From the NCBI RefSeq assembly GCF_034058155.1, contig NZ_CP139148.1, forward strand, positions 2,542,001 through 2,606,000: a DNA stretch of 64,000 nt, written 5' to 3'. Numbering within the stretch: position 1 is the first letter of the stretch; each line of letters begins with the position of its first letter. Shown here piece after piece: positions 52,205 through 60,900 of the stretch. A program made the translations under genes and the position numbers. The notes under the pieces were generated by a model. That model searched no databases, had not been told where the DNA came from, and saw only the letters and a list, made by a program, of their open reading frames with translations. The DNA is from Flavobacterium sp. KACC 22761 (GTDB taxonomy: Bacteria > Bacteroidota > Bacteroidia > Flavobacteriales > Flavobacteriaceae).

Positions 52205-53701
52205 TTAATTGTCTAAATATTCGTTTCCTTTTAAATCCAGCCAGCCTTGTTGTCCATTTGGTAGCTCAAAACGGACATATTTCCCCTTAAATTCATCTAA
52301 CTTTTTATATTTAATCTCTTTCATGATTGGGTAATAAGTAAATAAACCATCTTTTTCTATTCTATAACTTTGTTGATCTAATAAGGTTATAGAATCACAA
52401 TTTTTAGGCAGATTGCTGTTGTATATTTCCATTTCTTTATCGGGATTCTCTGTAATCAAATAATCAAGTGTAGTCAAATTAAATTTTCCGTTTTTGAGTT
52501 TTGTATATAAATAAACAGGATAACTCATGGTTGTTCCCATCATTTCAGAATAGGAGGTAAACATATTAAGCCCTTCATCTGCATATTGAATGGTTTCATA
52601 TCCTTCTCTGTTATACAATGGATAGCAGTTTGCTCTTGCCTCCGAAAAGTTTATAGTAAGGGAGCCAATTTGACCAGTATAGATGTAAAAATGATCATTT
52701 TCGGATTGAATCTCAAAAGCAATAGTAGCATCCGGAAAATAGGGTGCGCCACTTGTTTCGTATGATAAGTCTTCCTTTTGGTAGTTTTCGCCAGTCAGGT
52801 TTATTCTTCTCAAAGTATTACCTTCAATTACTTGCATATTTGGGTAAAATCGGGCAAAACTAAATGCCCGTATATTTTTTAAGTTGAATTTTTTAAACGC
52901 ATAATTATAGATCTCCATTTCTTTTCCTTTATATGCAACGATAAAATAATCGTTACTTGTTATAGAATCAAAAGATTCCTTTAAGACCTTTTCGTTATAT
53001 AAATTTTTGATCCGTAATTTTTTGTTTTTTAAAGTATCTATTTTGTAAAAATCTTCATTAAGCTTTAAATCATTTCCGTTAGCTAGCTGCATGTCTATTG
53101 CCTTTAGGTTTTTATATGCAATTGATTCGTAATTAGTATAAGAATCATTTAGATCATTTTCGTCAAATAAAAAACGGGTATTTTTTTTTGTTGGTATAAT
53201 AAAACCTTTTGGATGATAAATGATTTTTTTGTTAGCCCCAAAATCTAAAATACAATAATGCAATAAATATTCATTTGTTTGATTTTTTAAAGAATCTTCT
53301 AAAATACTAACAACAAAGAAGTTTTTATTATACTTGTAAAATTGGTAGTTATCATCGTCGATATTGTTTTTAGTGATAAATTTTTGACTTTCTAGATTTT
53401 TAAAATCAGATGTAATAATTTCGGAAACTGAAATTGTTGAAGCGTCTTTTTTTATTTTTTCTATTTCTTTTTCTGTTGTTTCTTCTAATTCATATTTAAA
53501 ACCAACAACCATTTTTTCATAATCATCAACATCCTGAAGCTGCAAATGAAAGTAGGTATTGTCTTTTTTTATAAAGACACCTTTATCTGCATTAATAAAT
53601 TGTAATTGGCCTTCTTTTATTTTAAAAACTTTTTGGCTAAAGCAGACTTGAGCCAGAAGGATAAATAAAAAAACTAATTTTTCGGGGTATTTTGCAATCA
53701 T
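52205..53701 (-). CDS. Secreted protein of unknown function
   Basis: 498 residues with a signal peptide (MIAKYPEKLVFLFILLAQVCFS). The body is beta-rich and tyrosine/lysine-rich with short repeated themes such as KEGQLQFINADKGVFIKKD, YKGKEMEIYNYAFKKFN and EKDGLFTYYPIMKEIKYK, reminiscent of WG-type or propeller repeats, but no family was recognised. The last residues (RFELPNGQQGWLDLKGNEYLDN) look like an SH3- or WG-type ending. It precedes the MORN-like lipoprotein gene in one operon. Confidence 0.6.
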   Translation of the reverse strand: MIAKYPEKLVFLFILLAQVCFSQKVFKIKEGQLQFINADKGVFIKKDNTYFHLQLQDVDDYEKMVVGFKYELEETTEKEIEKIKKDASTISVSEIITSDFKNLESQKFITKNNIDDDNYQFYKYNKNFFVVSILEDSLKNQTNEYLLHYCILDFGANKKIIYHPKGFIIPTKKNTRFLFDENDLNDSYTNYESIAYKNLKAIDMQLANGNDLKLNEDFYKIDTLKNKKLRIKNLYNEKVLKESFDSITSNDYFIVAYKGKEMEIYNYAFKKFNLKNIRAFSFARFYPNMQVIEGNTLRRINLTGENYQKEDLSYETSGAPYFPDATIAFEIQSENDHFYIYTGQIGSLTINFSEARANCYPLYNREGYETIQYADEGLNMFTSYSEMMGTTMSYPVYLYTKLKNGKFNLTTLDYLITENPDKEMEIYNSNLPKNCDSITLLDQQSYRIEKDGLFTYYPIMKEIKYKKLDEFKGKYVRFELPNGQQGWLDLKGNEYLDN

Positions 53702-53991
53702 ATTAAAATTAATTTAATTGTAGAAAGATACTATTTTTATAAATGTAGAAACCATTGCTTTATTTCCGTTTATATTTTTATAGATGAGTTTTTTATGCAG
53801 AAGGTTGGGAGTGATAATGAAAATACTTTGAGAAGAATTAAATATAAGTCTTCGTCAATTTTAATGTCGAATTTAATTTAAGGAGTGAATTGATTTTATG
53901 GTATAACTTGACGGGACTCGAACCATATTGCATTGAAAAATAAGGCTTTAAATTTTTAAGAAATTGAAACAAAAATTTATCGAACCACAAA

Positions 53992-54024
53992 AAAAAGCCT
54001 GAGAAATATAGATTTCTCAGGCCT
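53992..54024 (-). terminator. Terminator downstream of the tRNA-Met pseudogene
   Basis: GCCTGAGAAAT / ATTTCTCAGGC, 11-bp perfect stem with an ATAG loop; minus-strand T run of eight. It sits where a terminator of the degenerate tRNA would be. Confidence 0.85.
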
Positions 54025-54038
54025 TACAATTTTTCTTG

Positions 54039-54098
54039 TAGCGGGAACAGGACTCGAACCTTTGTCCGCCGTGGCGGATATGAGTCCGACAAGCTGAT
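54039..54098 (-). pseudogene. Degenerate tRNA-Met (CAT) copy
   Basis: The 23 bases from 54039 are identical to the 3' end of the tRNA-fMet at 54151 (acceptor plus T arm). A CAT anticodon loop is still readable near 54078-54082, and CAGCTTGTCGGACTCAT parallels CAGCTCGTCGGGCTCAT of the intact gene. The variable region holds a GC-rich insertion (CCGCCGTGGCGG) and the 5' acceptor strand and D arm are lost, so it cannot fold as a tRNA. Confidence 0.7.
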
Positions 54099-54111
54099 AA
54101 AATTTTTGAAT

Positions 54112-54145
54112 AAAAAAAACACCAGCTTTTTCAAGTGGTGTTTTA
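54112..54145 (-). terminator. Terminator of tRNA-fMet
   Basis: AACACCA / TGGTGTT with AAG/CTT pairs extending the stem; minus-strand T run of eight. It begins 6 bp past the tRNA 3' end. Confidence 0.8.
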
Positions 54146-54150
54146 CTTAG

Positions 54151-54223
54151 TAGCGGGAACAGGACTCGAACCTGTGACCTTCGGGTTATGAGCCCGACGA
54201 GCTGCCTACTGCTCTATCCCGCG
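54151..54223 (-). tRNA. tRNA-fMet (anticodon CAT), initiator type
   Basis: The 73-nt minus-strand sequence folds as a cloverleaf: acceptor CGCGGGA/TCCCGC, D arm, anticodon stem with three consecutive G:C pairs (CGGGCTCATAACCCG), T arm CAGGTTCGAGTCCTG. The unpaired C1-T72 position and the GGG/CCC anticodon stem are initiator features. CCA is not encoded. It lies in a 647-bp gene-free stretch (53702-54348) with the pseudogene and terminators. Confidence 0.93.
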
Positions 54224-54348
54224 ATGTTTCGGGTGCAAAGATAAGCACTAAATACAGTTTTTCAAAGAAATAAGTAAAAAATTTTAGCAAACTTAAATTT
54301 GGGTTAACTATTTATTAATCAGTATTTTGTGTGTTTGAAATTGTGAAA

Positions 54349-54873
54349 TCAGATTTTATATTTCAATAATTCTAAATAGGGATCTTTTTTTAAGCCTAAT
54401 AATTTGCCGAAAGCAGGCTCAGTTTTATAGCCGTTTTGTTTGAGTTTTATGATTTCTTTCCTGAAATTTTCATCCCGTGATTGCAGAATTTGATGTTCTA
54501 TGATCATATGCCTGTATCCGTTTTGATTCTCAGTCGGAATGTTTTGTCCGAAGATTTCAATTTCGAAATCATCCAAAATAAAACTTCCAAGCACAGATTC
54601 TTCTTGATTTATAATCGTTTCACTGATTTTGAAATTGGTTTTGTCTTTAAAAAGAGAAGTTATCCTTTTGATAAAATGATTTTTATTTTGCCAATAACAA
54701 ACAATATCCAAATCGCTGTTTCCAATATCAATATTTATTGGAATCGTGCCTACTAAAATTGGGTCAAATTCTGCCAGAACTTCTAAAACCTTATTTTTTG
54801 TCAAGGTTTCATAAGCTTCGGTTTGTCTTTTGGTTCCAGACTTTAAATATTCAATATTTTTGAAATCAATCAT
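54349..54873 (-). CDS. DUF4269 nucleotidyltransferase-like protein
   Basis: 174 residues, cytoplasmic. LVGTIPINIDIGNSDLDIVCYW contains the G-[ST]-x(n)-DxD-like acidic pattern of minimal nucleotidyltransferases (DLDIV). DDFEIEIFGQNIPTENQNGYRHMIIEH follows with the third acidic region, and the C-terminus is FGKLLGLKKDPYLELL. DUF4269 has no known substrate. The ATG is 4 bp after the glycosyltransferase stop codon, so the two genes are translationally coupled. Confidence 0.82.
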   Translation of the reverse strand: MIDFKNIEYLKSGTKRQTEAYETLTKNKVLEVLAEFDPILVGTIPINIDIGNSDLDIVCYWQNKNHFIKRITSLFKDKTNFKISETIINQEESVLGSFILDDFEIEIFGQNIPTENQNGYRHMIIEHQILQSRDENFRKEIIKLKQNGYKTEPAFGKLLGLKKDPYLELLKYKI

Positions 54874-54877
54874 CAGG

Positions 54878-56401
54878 TTACTTATCGTAGTTTTTCTCTT
54901 CTTTAATTTCCTGCTCTAATCTTTTGTTGATGTTGATTTTTGCTTTGGTAAAAACAAAAATTGTAGTTCTGTATTCGCGAGCGTATTTGTTTGTGATTTC
55001 CCCGCCAATCGCTGCTTTTTCAAAAAACGGACTAGTTTCGGCAATTTCAGTGTTGTTTTCATCAAATTCTTTTATTCTGATGAGGTTTGTGTAATAAATG
55101 TCCAGATTAAACCAGTTGACATAATCGGCGTTGAATGATACGGCTTTAATTCCTTTTTGGGTATAATAATTAATGGCTCCAGCTTGACCGTAATTGTCGC
55201 AAAGCACCAAAGTGTTTTCCGATTTTGGAAATAAAGCATAAACCGAATCGGTTTTGTTAGCAAGTTCTTTCCAGCCCAGCATATCGGCAAAATCTTGAGG
55301 CAGTTGGTGGTCTTTTCCGTCTTCCCAACGCAACATTCCGAGTTTTTTGTATTTTTCGGGTTTTGCCGTGATTTCCTCAGGACTTTTATTAGGAAAAGCA
55401 ACATTGTAAATCGGGACAAAAAGCAAAATCGGAATCAAAAGAAAAACAGGCTGTAAAAAGCGTTTCCATATATCTTTCGAAATTTCGCCCAAAAACACGG
55501 CGCCAAACGCAATATAAATTGGATACAAACCAATTGCGTAATAGGCTTTGGCTTTGAAATAAATAAAAACCAAAAGGGTGAATACTATCGAGGTAAAAAA
55601 GAATCGGAATTTTGCAAAAGGCTTGTAAAAAAGCAAAGCATAAAAGGAGGAAAGCAGAACCAAAATGCCTCCAAGGAAAAACAATATTTGTTCTTTTAAA
55701 AAGCTAATACGGTCAACGTTTACAAGTTGCGTTGCGGCCAATTCCTTCATGTGATGCACAATTGGGAACTGGTTGTTGAGTTGCCATAAAAGATTCGGCA
55801 AAATCAGAATAAAACCTAAAAGCAATGCAAAATAGAATTTCTTTTCAGTAAGTATTTTTCTTTGTTTCGAAAGCAAAAGAGCTGGCAAAAATCCGATTAG
55901 TAAAAAAAGAATATTGTATTTATTGAGAAATCCGAAAGCAAAAATTAGGGCTCCAACAAAAAGCCATTTTGATTTTTCGGTTATAATGTATTGAATTACG
56001 GTAAAATAAAAAGCAGTCCAGCATAAAATATCTAATGAATTGGGCTGAAAAAGCATATTAAGTCGCAGTAAAGATGACAATAAAATACACGTTGCTCCTA
56101 AAATCAGTGCGTATAGATTCCCTTTTAAAACCTCGATTGTTTTCCACACGATTATAAGCGTCAAGACGCCAAAAAGAGCAGGGAAGAACTTGACCCAAAA
56201 AACAGAATTTCCAAGCAAAAATATGATGTACGAAAACCAAGAAGTCGCCGGCGGAACTGATAAATAGCCCCAAGCCAAATGATGCGCCTGATCCAGGTGC
56301 AAATATTCATCGCGTTGCAAATCATATTCGGGGCTTAATAAAACGTACTGTAAAACAAATTTTAAAATGATCGCAATTAAAATAAGTGTTTTTTTTGCCA
56401 T
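54878..56401 (-). CDS. GT39-type (ArnT/PMT-like) membrane glycosyltransferase
   Basis: 507 residues with about 11-12 transmembrane helices. The first periplasmic loop has PEYDLQRDEYLHLDQAHHLAWGY, in which the Asp-Glu pair is the conserved catalytic feature of the GT-C fold, followed by SVPPATSWFSY. The C-terminal third is a soluble domain with LVLCDNYGQAGAINYYTQKG. Such enzymes move a sugar from polyprenyl phosphate to lipid A, protein or polysaccharide; the acceptor is unknown. Operon with the DUF4269 gene. Confidence 0.87.
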   Translation of the reverse strand: MAKKTLILIAIILKFVLQYVLLSPEYDLQRDEYLHLDQAHHLAWGYLSVPPATSWFSYIIFLLGNSVFWVKFFPALFGVLTLIIVWKTIEVLKGNLYALILGATCILLSSLLRLNMLFQPNSLDILCWTAFYFTVIQYIITEKSKWLFVGALIFAFGFLNKYNILFLLIGFLPALLLSKQRKILTEKKFYFALLLGFILILPNLLWQLNNQFPIVHHMKELAATQLVNVDRISFLKEQILFFLGGILVLLSSFYALLFYKPFAKFRFFFTSIVFTLLVFIYFKAKAYYAIGLYPIYIAFGAVFLGEISKDIWKRFLQPVFLLIPILLFVPIYNVAFPNKSPEEITAKPEKYKKLGMLRWEDGKDHQLPQDFADMLGWKELANKTDSVYALFPKSENTLVLCDNYGQAGAINYYTQKGIKAVSFNADYVNWFNLDIYYTNLIRIKEFDENNTEIAETSPFFEKAAIGGEITNKYAREYRTTIFVFTKAKININKRLEQEIKEEKNYDK

Positions 56402-56512
56402 GAAGCTTTTGGTTTAGGTTGTATTTGGTTTTGTTTCAGTTAAAAAAAATATAACGAATATAGGATTTAATTTTGATTTGAAAATGAAGGAAATGTTTTG
56501 GTTTCAAAATAA

Positions 56513-56541
56513 AAAAAGCCCCAGATTTCTCAGGAGCTTTT
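56513..56541 (-). terminator. Terminator after the DUF4494 gene
   Basis: AAAAGCCCCAGA / TCAGGAGCTTTT-type stem with a short loop; minus-strand T run of seven, 8 bp past the stop. Confidence 0.82.
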
Positions 56542-56548
56542 AGTGAAT

Positions 56549-57097
56549 TTATTCTTCTATTGCGGTTTCAAATTCCATGTGGTCAATGATTTCCTCATCT
56601 GGCCTTGCAGGTTTTGAAGCTTTCAAGGCATTGAATCTTTCCAGCATTTCAGTTTCTTCTTCTTCACCGCTGAAATAAGGAAAAACATCCATAATTGGTG
56701 ATTCAGAAATTGCAGGAATCGAATATTCGCCCATGCTGTTTTTCATTACATGAAGCGTGTTGTCGTATGCTTCTCTTACATCATTTGCCTGAACAAGCAT
56801 GTACATGTTTGATTTTCTTTCTTTGCCGCTTTCTTCGTCATAAGCAATTAAAGAAACTTTTGATTTGAACCAGCGATCAGCATTTTCAAACGGATGAATT
56901 TCGGCAAAATTTGCCACTTTTATATTGGTGATTTTAAATTCTTCACTAATATAAGCGGCCATTTCTTCATTAATTCTTTTTTCTGCTTCTGTGTATGATA
57001 TTGCATCTACCAAATACGGTTCGGTTAACACTTTTTGCCCGCCCGTTTCGTCGGTTTTTCTATATTTTACTTTGCATTCGTACCAAATTGCGCTCAT
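56549..57097 (-). CDS. DUF4494 family protein
   Basis: 182 residues, cytoplasmic. WYECKVKYRKTDETGGQKV at the N-terminus and VDAISYTEAEKRINEEM are the standard opening of DUF4494 proteins, conserved across Bacteroidota; a mid segment has WFKSKVSLIAYDEESGKERK. The C-terminus is acidic. No biochemical function is known. The gene is monocistronic. Confidence 0.87.
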   Translation of the reverse strand: MSAIWYECKVKYRKTDETGGQKVLTEPYLVDAISYTEAEKRINEEMAAYISEEFKITNIKVANFAEIHPFENADRWFKSKVSLIAYDEESGKERKSNMYMLVQANDVREAYDNTLHVMKNSMGEYSIPAISESPIMDVFPYFSGEEEETEMLERFNALKASKPARPDEEIIDHMEFETAIEE

Positions 57098-57367
57098 ATT
57101 CTTTTGTAATTTTTAAGGATGCCAAAGATAGATTTTACCATGAAAAAAGAAGCCAAATTCAGAAATAGATATTCACAATTTGAAATAAGTTTGAATTTGT
57201 GGTGTTTTGTTTAATGTTTTTAAAAATTTTGTTTTTGAGTCTTTTTTGTGAAGAGATGATGTATTTTGTGTATTTCGTCGTTTATAAATGAATATGGTGT
57301 ATTTTATTTGTTAAAAATTATTATTTATTGTATATTTAATAACTTTTAAGCTGAGGATTCTTCGAAG

Positions 57368-57375
57368 TATTTTTG
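57368..57375 (+). promoter_or_regulatory. Candidate -7 box for the MutS-like gene
   Basis: TATTTTTG fits TAnnTTTG and lies 70 bp upstream of the start. Nothing else is recognised in the 348-bp divergent gap (57098-57445), which is very AT-rich. Confidence 0.4.
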
Positions 57376-57445
57376 TACTTTAGCTTAAACAAAACTTAAA
57401 TTTTGAAACCGCAATTTGCTGAAGATAAACTCGAAAATTTGAAGT

Positions 57446-58708
57446 ATGAATAATATTCAGGATTTAAATATAAAGGAAGAAGTATTGCTGATTTTTGATT
57501 CTTCATTGAATAGCTTTACTCGAAAAAAAATTCTCCATCTTTTAGAAACGCCTTTGTCAAATGAATCTCAGGTAATGGAGAGGCAAAATATTTTGAAGGG
57601 TTTTATCCTTAATAAAGAGGTTTTAAAAAGCTACTCGTACACGGTTTTGTATTTAAATGAAGTGCATTATTTCTTAAACAATTTTAAGGAAGAAGAGTTG
57701 AATTGGAAGCGTTTTTTGTTTTTTGGACCAACTGCCGACGAAATTCTTACTCACAATAAAATCCATCAGCTGATTCTTTTTTTTCATAGATTGGAATCGA
57801 CCTGTTTTTTCAGGCTTAATCTGATTCATTTTCCGAAATCGTATAGAAAAGATTTAAACAGAATTCTGTCTTTTCTTTCCTTTTTCGAGCTTACAAAATT
57901 TGAGCATATAATTAGAGGAAAACAGCTGAAAACCAAGCATGTCAAAAATATGTTGGCTAAAATTTCGGTTTTAAAAGAAGAAGGAAGAATTGAGTGTTTT
58001 TGGGAAGATTTGTTTTTGTTCGAATCGTATTTGTCCATAAGTAAAGCTATAATTAACCATGAATTTGTTTTTCCGGTTTTTGCTGAAAAAAGTTTGGTGA
58101 TAAATGATTTTTACCATCCGTTACTTGAAAATCCTGTTAAAAACAGTTTTAGGGCAGTCAATAATGTAATTGTGTTGAATGGCCCAAATATGTCTGGCAA
58201 ATCAACGTTTTTAAAATCGGTTAGTCTGTGTGTTTATTTGGGGAACTTAGGATTTGGAATTCCGGCTTCTTCTGCGGAAATTCCGTTTTGCACTGATTTT
58301 TCAGTCGGGATAAACAAGCGCGATGATATTTTGAATGGCTATAGTCACTTTATGACAGAAGTTGTCAATGTAAAAGATGTTGTTTTGAAAGCTGCAGACG
58401 GGAAAAGATGTTTTGTTGTTTTTGATGAACTTTTTAGCGGTACTAATGTTGAAGATGCAATCGAAATTTGCACCAGAACCATAAATGGCGTTAGTCTTTA
58501 TTCGAATTCTTTTTTCTTAATTTCGACGCACATTCAGGAATTAAAAGATATGACAAACGATACTGTTTCGACCTATTATCTGGATTGTGAACTAATCAAT
58601 AATATTCCGACTTTTACTTATAAATTAAAAAAAGGTTGGTCAGATATTAAAGTTGGAAGAATTTTATTTGAAAAAGAAGGGTTGAACAAGCTTTTGAATG
58701 TGAGTTGA
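57446..58708 (+). CDS. MutS-family ATPase lacking the mismatch-binding domain
   Basis: 420 residues versus about 850 for true MutS. Residues about 1-210 are helical, corresponding at best to the MutS core/lever region. The ATPase domain has LNGPNMSGKSTFLKSV (Walker A, about 249), the MutS-type GYSHFMTEVVNVKDVV, CFVVFDELFSGTNVEDA (Walker B with signature residues) and FFLISTHIQEL. There is no N-terminal mismatch-recognition domain and no Smr nuclease. Such short MutS-like proteins are common in Bacteroidota; their role is unknown and is probably not canonical mismatch repair. Start chosen by the first ATG after the promoter-like box. Confidence 0.85.
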   Translation: MNNIQDLNIKEEVLLIFDSSLNSFTRKKILHLLETPLSNESQVMERQNILKGFILNKEVLKSYSYTVLYLNEVHYFLNNFKEEELNWKRFLFFGPTADEILTHNKIHQLILFFHRLESTCFFRLNLIHFPKSYRKDLNRILSFLSFFELTKFEHIIRGKQLKTKHVKNMLAKISVLKEEGRIECFWEDLFLFESYLSISKAIINHEFVFPVFAEKSLVINDFYHPLLENPVKNSFRAVNNVIVLNGPNMSGKSTFLKSVSLCVYLGNLGFGIPASSAEIPFCTDFSVGINKRDDILNGYSHFMTEVVNVKDVVLKAADGKRCFVVFDELFSGTNVEDAIEICTRTINGVSLYSNSFFLISTHIQELKDMTNDTVSTYYLDCELINNIPTFTYKLKKGWSDIKVGRILFEKEGLNKLLNVS

Positions 58709-58749
58709 TTTTTAAGAGCTCCATTTTTGTTGTCAATATGAAAAAAAAA

Positions 58750-58789
58750 GATTTTTGCTGGTTTTTAAAAGACCAACAAAAAAATCCAA
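58750..58789. terminator. Imperfect bidirectional terminator between MutS-like and lipoprotein genes
   Basis: GATTTTTGCTGGT pairs imperfectly with ACCAACAAAAAAATC around an A/T-rich loop. It lies between two convergent genes. Confidence 0.5.
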
Positions 58790-58801
58790 CAAAATGTTTC
58801 T

Positions 58802-59305
58802 TTAAATTTTAATTTCAGTAGCTTCTCCATAACCAGCAAAAATGGCTTTGTTGAAATCAAGTTCGCTGTCATTTATCAAAGTTTGATCTTTAACAATGGC
58901 TACATTTACTACGGTTTTATTTGCTCCAGGTTGTAGCGGTTGTTCTTGAAATCTTCCGCCAACAATAAGGTAGTCGGTTTTTAAAAGCGGTTTTTGGTTC
59001 AGTTCTCTATATTCTAAAGTTTGGTGTAATTTCACCAAGTAATATTCGCTTCCATCTGCGCCGTTTAGTCGTTTGATTATTTTTCCAGAAACTTCGCTCG
59101 CGTCTTTAGCATAATCTTCTAAACCATTTTCACCATAAATTGTATTGAGCTTGATGTAAAAAAAGTCGTCTTCATTTGACGTTGGTGCCGCACCAATTTC
59201 TTCTTTGGTTTCTGTAGGTTGTTCTGCTTTTGTTTGATTTTCAGCTTTGTTTTGGCATCCCAAAAAAGATAGAAATACGGATAGCGCTAATAGCATTTTT
59301 TTCAT
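58802..59305 (-). CDS. Lipoprotein of unknown function
   Basis: 167 residues with a lipoprotein signal (MKKMLLALSVFLSFLGCQNK). A low-complexity Q/E/T/K-rich linker follows (about 22-45), then a single globular domain (FFYIKLNTIYGENGLEDYAK, YYLVKLHQTLEYRELNQKP, YLIVGGRFQEQPLQPG). It might be a small beta-barrel, but no family was recognised. It is convergent with the MutS-like gene. Confidence 0.7.
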   Translation of the reverse strand: MKKMLLALSVFLSFLGCQNKAENQTKAEQPTETKEEIGAAPTSNEDDFFYIKLNTIYGENGLEDYAKDASEVSGKIIKRLNGADGSEYYLVKLHQTLEYRELNQKPLLKTDYLIVGGRFQEQPLQPGANKTVVNVAIVKDQTLINDSELDFNKAIFAGYGEATEIKI

Positions 59306-59404
59306 GTAGGTTGATTTGGAGTTATGATTTCAAATGTACTAAAGTCGGCTGATTTTTTGGGTTCTGTTTTTAAAATATGGTTGGAATTTTTTTTGCATAA
59401 AGCA

Positions 59405-59436
59405 AAAAAAAACCACTTGCTAGAAGTGGTTTTTTA
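59405..59436 (-). terminator. Terminator after the Ppx/GppA-like gene
   Basis: AAACCACTT / AAGTGGTTT stem with a GCTAG loop; minus-strand T run of nine. Confidence 0.9.
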
Positions 59437-59450
59437 TAGGTTTGAATTTC

Positions 59451-60542
59451 TTAGAAATTAGTGTTTACTTTTTTAGAGCGATCTGCAATGTATGAAATCA
59501 ACCAAATCACTTGTCCTTCTTTTACAAAATATACTTTCTTTGATTGTAAATTCGGAATACTTTCTAAGCAAGTTTGCAATATGTTATTTGCAGAAATAAG
59601 ATATTGTTGATCGTATGTGCTCAAAACTCTTGCAATTTCTTTATTGGTTTTAGCAAGGTTGGTGAATTTCACGAAATTGTTTTTCAAAATTGCGTCGTAA
59701 TTGATAACGTCTTCTAAAGTTAAAGAAATATAGTGATCTTTTACATCGTCATTGTAGTATAATGTTGCGAAAGCCCATACAGCGCCACCAGACAAGTAAA
59801 TTTTGTCTTTTTTAGCCAATGGAGGATTTGCATCTAATAATGCTTTTACTTTTTTGCGCAAAATCGGGTTAAAGTCAAATGCTTTTTCTTGATAAGTTGA
59901 CATATCATTTGCTTGGTTCGGATTTGTAACCGTCTTTTTTACGGCGTCAGTAAGTGTCATTGTGCCGAAATCAAGCTCTAACGGAACGAATTCTAATTTG
60001 TCGTCTTGTTCGTCAATATAACCGCCTTTTGTAGTTTGAGCGCCAATATCAAGTAGGAAAGCATTAGCGAAATCAACTGGAGGCATAGCTCCTTTTACCA
60101 GTGTTTTTGCTTCCTCGTTTACGTTTAATATGTCAAGATTTTTGTTTGTAAGCGTAGTGATTTTGTTTCTTAAAACTTCAACATTTCGCGCTTGTGCAAA
60201 AACAGGAGCGGCAACGATAAAAATATTTTCTTCAAGAAGTTTGAATTCTGTTTTGATTTTTTTCAATTGATCAACAACTGTAACGCTGATTTTGTTGATG
60301 TCTTCTTGAGGAAGTTCGCCTTTTTCTGCGATATGTGCTGCGAAATCTAGTCTGTCAGTTGCGAAGTAAAGGATCTTGTAATCTGCTTTTCTGATGTTGT
60401 TTACATCGACAACAGAAACTTTTATGGCTCTTCGGCCAATTTCAATTCCGCCATAAAGGCTTTTTTGAGAAAATGTAGTGATGGAAAATAATAAGCTTAA
60501 AAGGGTAAAAAATACAATTTGGGGTTTGTTTTTTGTGAACAT
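59451..60542 (-). CDS. Secreted Ppx/GppA-like (ASKHA-fold) protein
   Basis: 363 residues. MFTKNKPQIVFFTLLSLLFSITTFSQ is a clear signal peptide. The mature part opens with YGGIEIGRRAIKVSVVDV (phosphate-1-like strand-turn of the actin/ASKHA fold), later AKTLVKGAMPPVD and NAFLLDIGAQTTKGGYIDE, which parallels the DIGGGST phosphate-2 motif of exopolyphosphatases, and KIYLSGGAVWAFA (adenosine-like motif). Ppx/GppA enzymes are normally cytoplasmic; a secreted copy is unusual. The second GG in the phosphate-2 motif is replaced by Ala-Gln, so activity is uncertain. Monocistronic. Confidence 0.65.
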   Translation of the reverse strand: MFTKNKPQIVFFTLLSLLFSITTFSQKSLYGGIEIGRRAIKVSVVDVNNIRKADYKILYFATDRLDFAAHIAEKGELPQEDINKISVTVVDQLKKIKTEFKLLEENIFIVAAPVFAQARNVEVLRNKITTLTNKNLDILNVNEEAKTLVKGAMPPVDFANAFLLDIGAQTTKGGYIDEQDDKLEFVPLELDFGTMTLTDAVKKTVTNPNQANDMSTYQEKAFDFNPILRKKVKALLDANPPLAKKDKIYLSGGAVWAFATLYYNDDVKDHYISLTLEDVINYDAILKNNFVKFTNLAKTNKEIARVLSTYDQQYLISANNILQTCLESIPNLQSKKVYFVKEGQVIWLISYIADRSKKVNTNF

Positions 60543-60792
60543 TGTGGATTTTAATTGTTGTTGTAATATAGTTTTAATAAAGACTTTTCGTGAATTATGT
60601 GAAAATCATAATTTTAGATTGGAAATAGTAGGTTTTGTAATCAGATTGCAAATTTATGAAAACATTTACTAAATATATACTCACTTATAAAGAAAACGCA
60701 TTATTAAATTATTAAGGCTTTTTTTTAAAGCCGATAGCAATTTGTTTATGCTATTTAACGCGCCGAAATTGGATCTAGTATGTGTGCGAAAT

Positions 60793-60824
60793 AAAAAAAG
60801 CTCCAGATTTCTCTGAAGCTTTTG
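60793..60824 (-). terminator. Terminator of tRNA-Glu
   Basis: AAAAGCTCCAGA / TCTGAAGCTTTT with a TTTC loop, nearly identical to the hairpin at 51323; minus-strand T run of seven. The region 60543-60792 contains nothing else recognised. Confidence 0.88.
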
Positions 60825-60828
60825 TTAG

Positions 60829-60900
60829 TAGTCCGTGGGGGAATCGAACCCCCCTTACCAGGATGAAAACCTGGCGTCCTAACCGATAGACGAACGGACC
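60829..60900 (-). tRNA. tRNA-Glu (anticodon TTC)
   Basis: The 72-nt minus-strand sequence folds as a cloverleaf: acceptor GGTCCGT/ACGGACT, anticodon stem CCAGG/CCTGG around TTTTCAT with anticodon TTC, T arm GGGGGTTCGATTCCCCC, discriminator A. CCA is not encoded. It lies in a 724-bp stretch without protein genes (60543-61266). Confidence 0.95.

Noticed and set aside
53905..53925. ACGGGACTCGAACCA as another tRNA
   Set aside because: Only a T-arm-like string; neither acceptor nor anticodon arm can be formed from the flanks.
48722..54223. Region considered as a current genomic island
   Set aside because: No integrase, transposase, relaxase or phage gene is present; only tRNA-like remnants remain, so it is listed as a possible relic and not called a mobile element.
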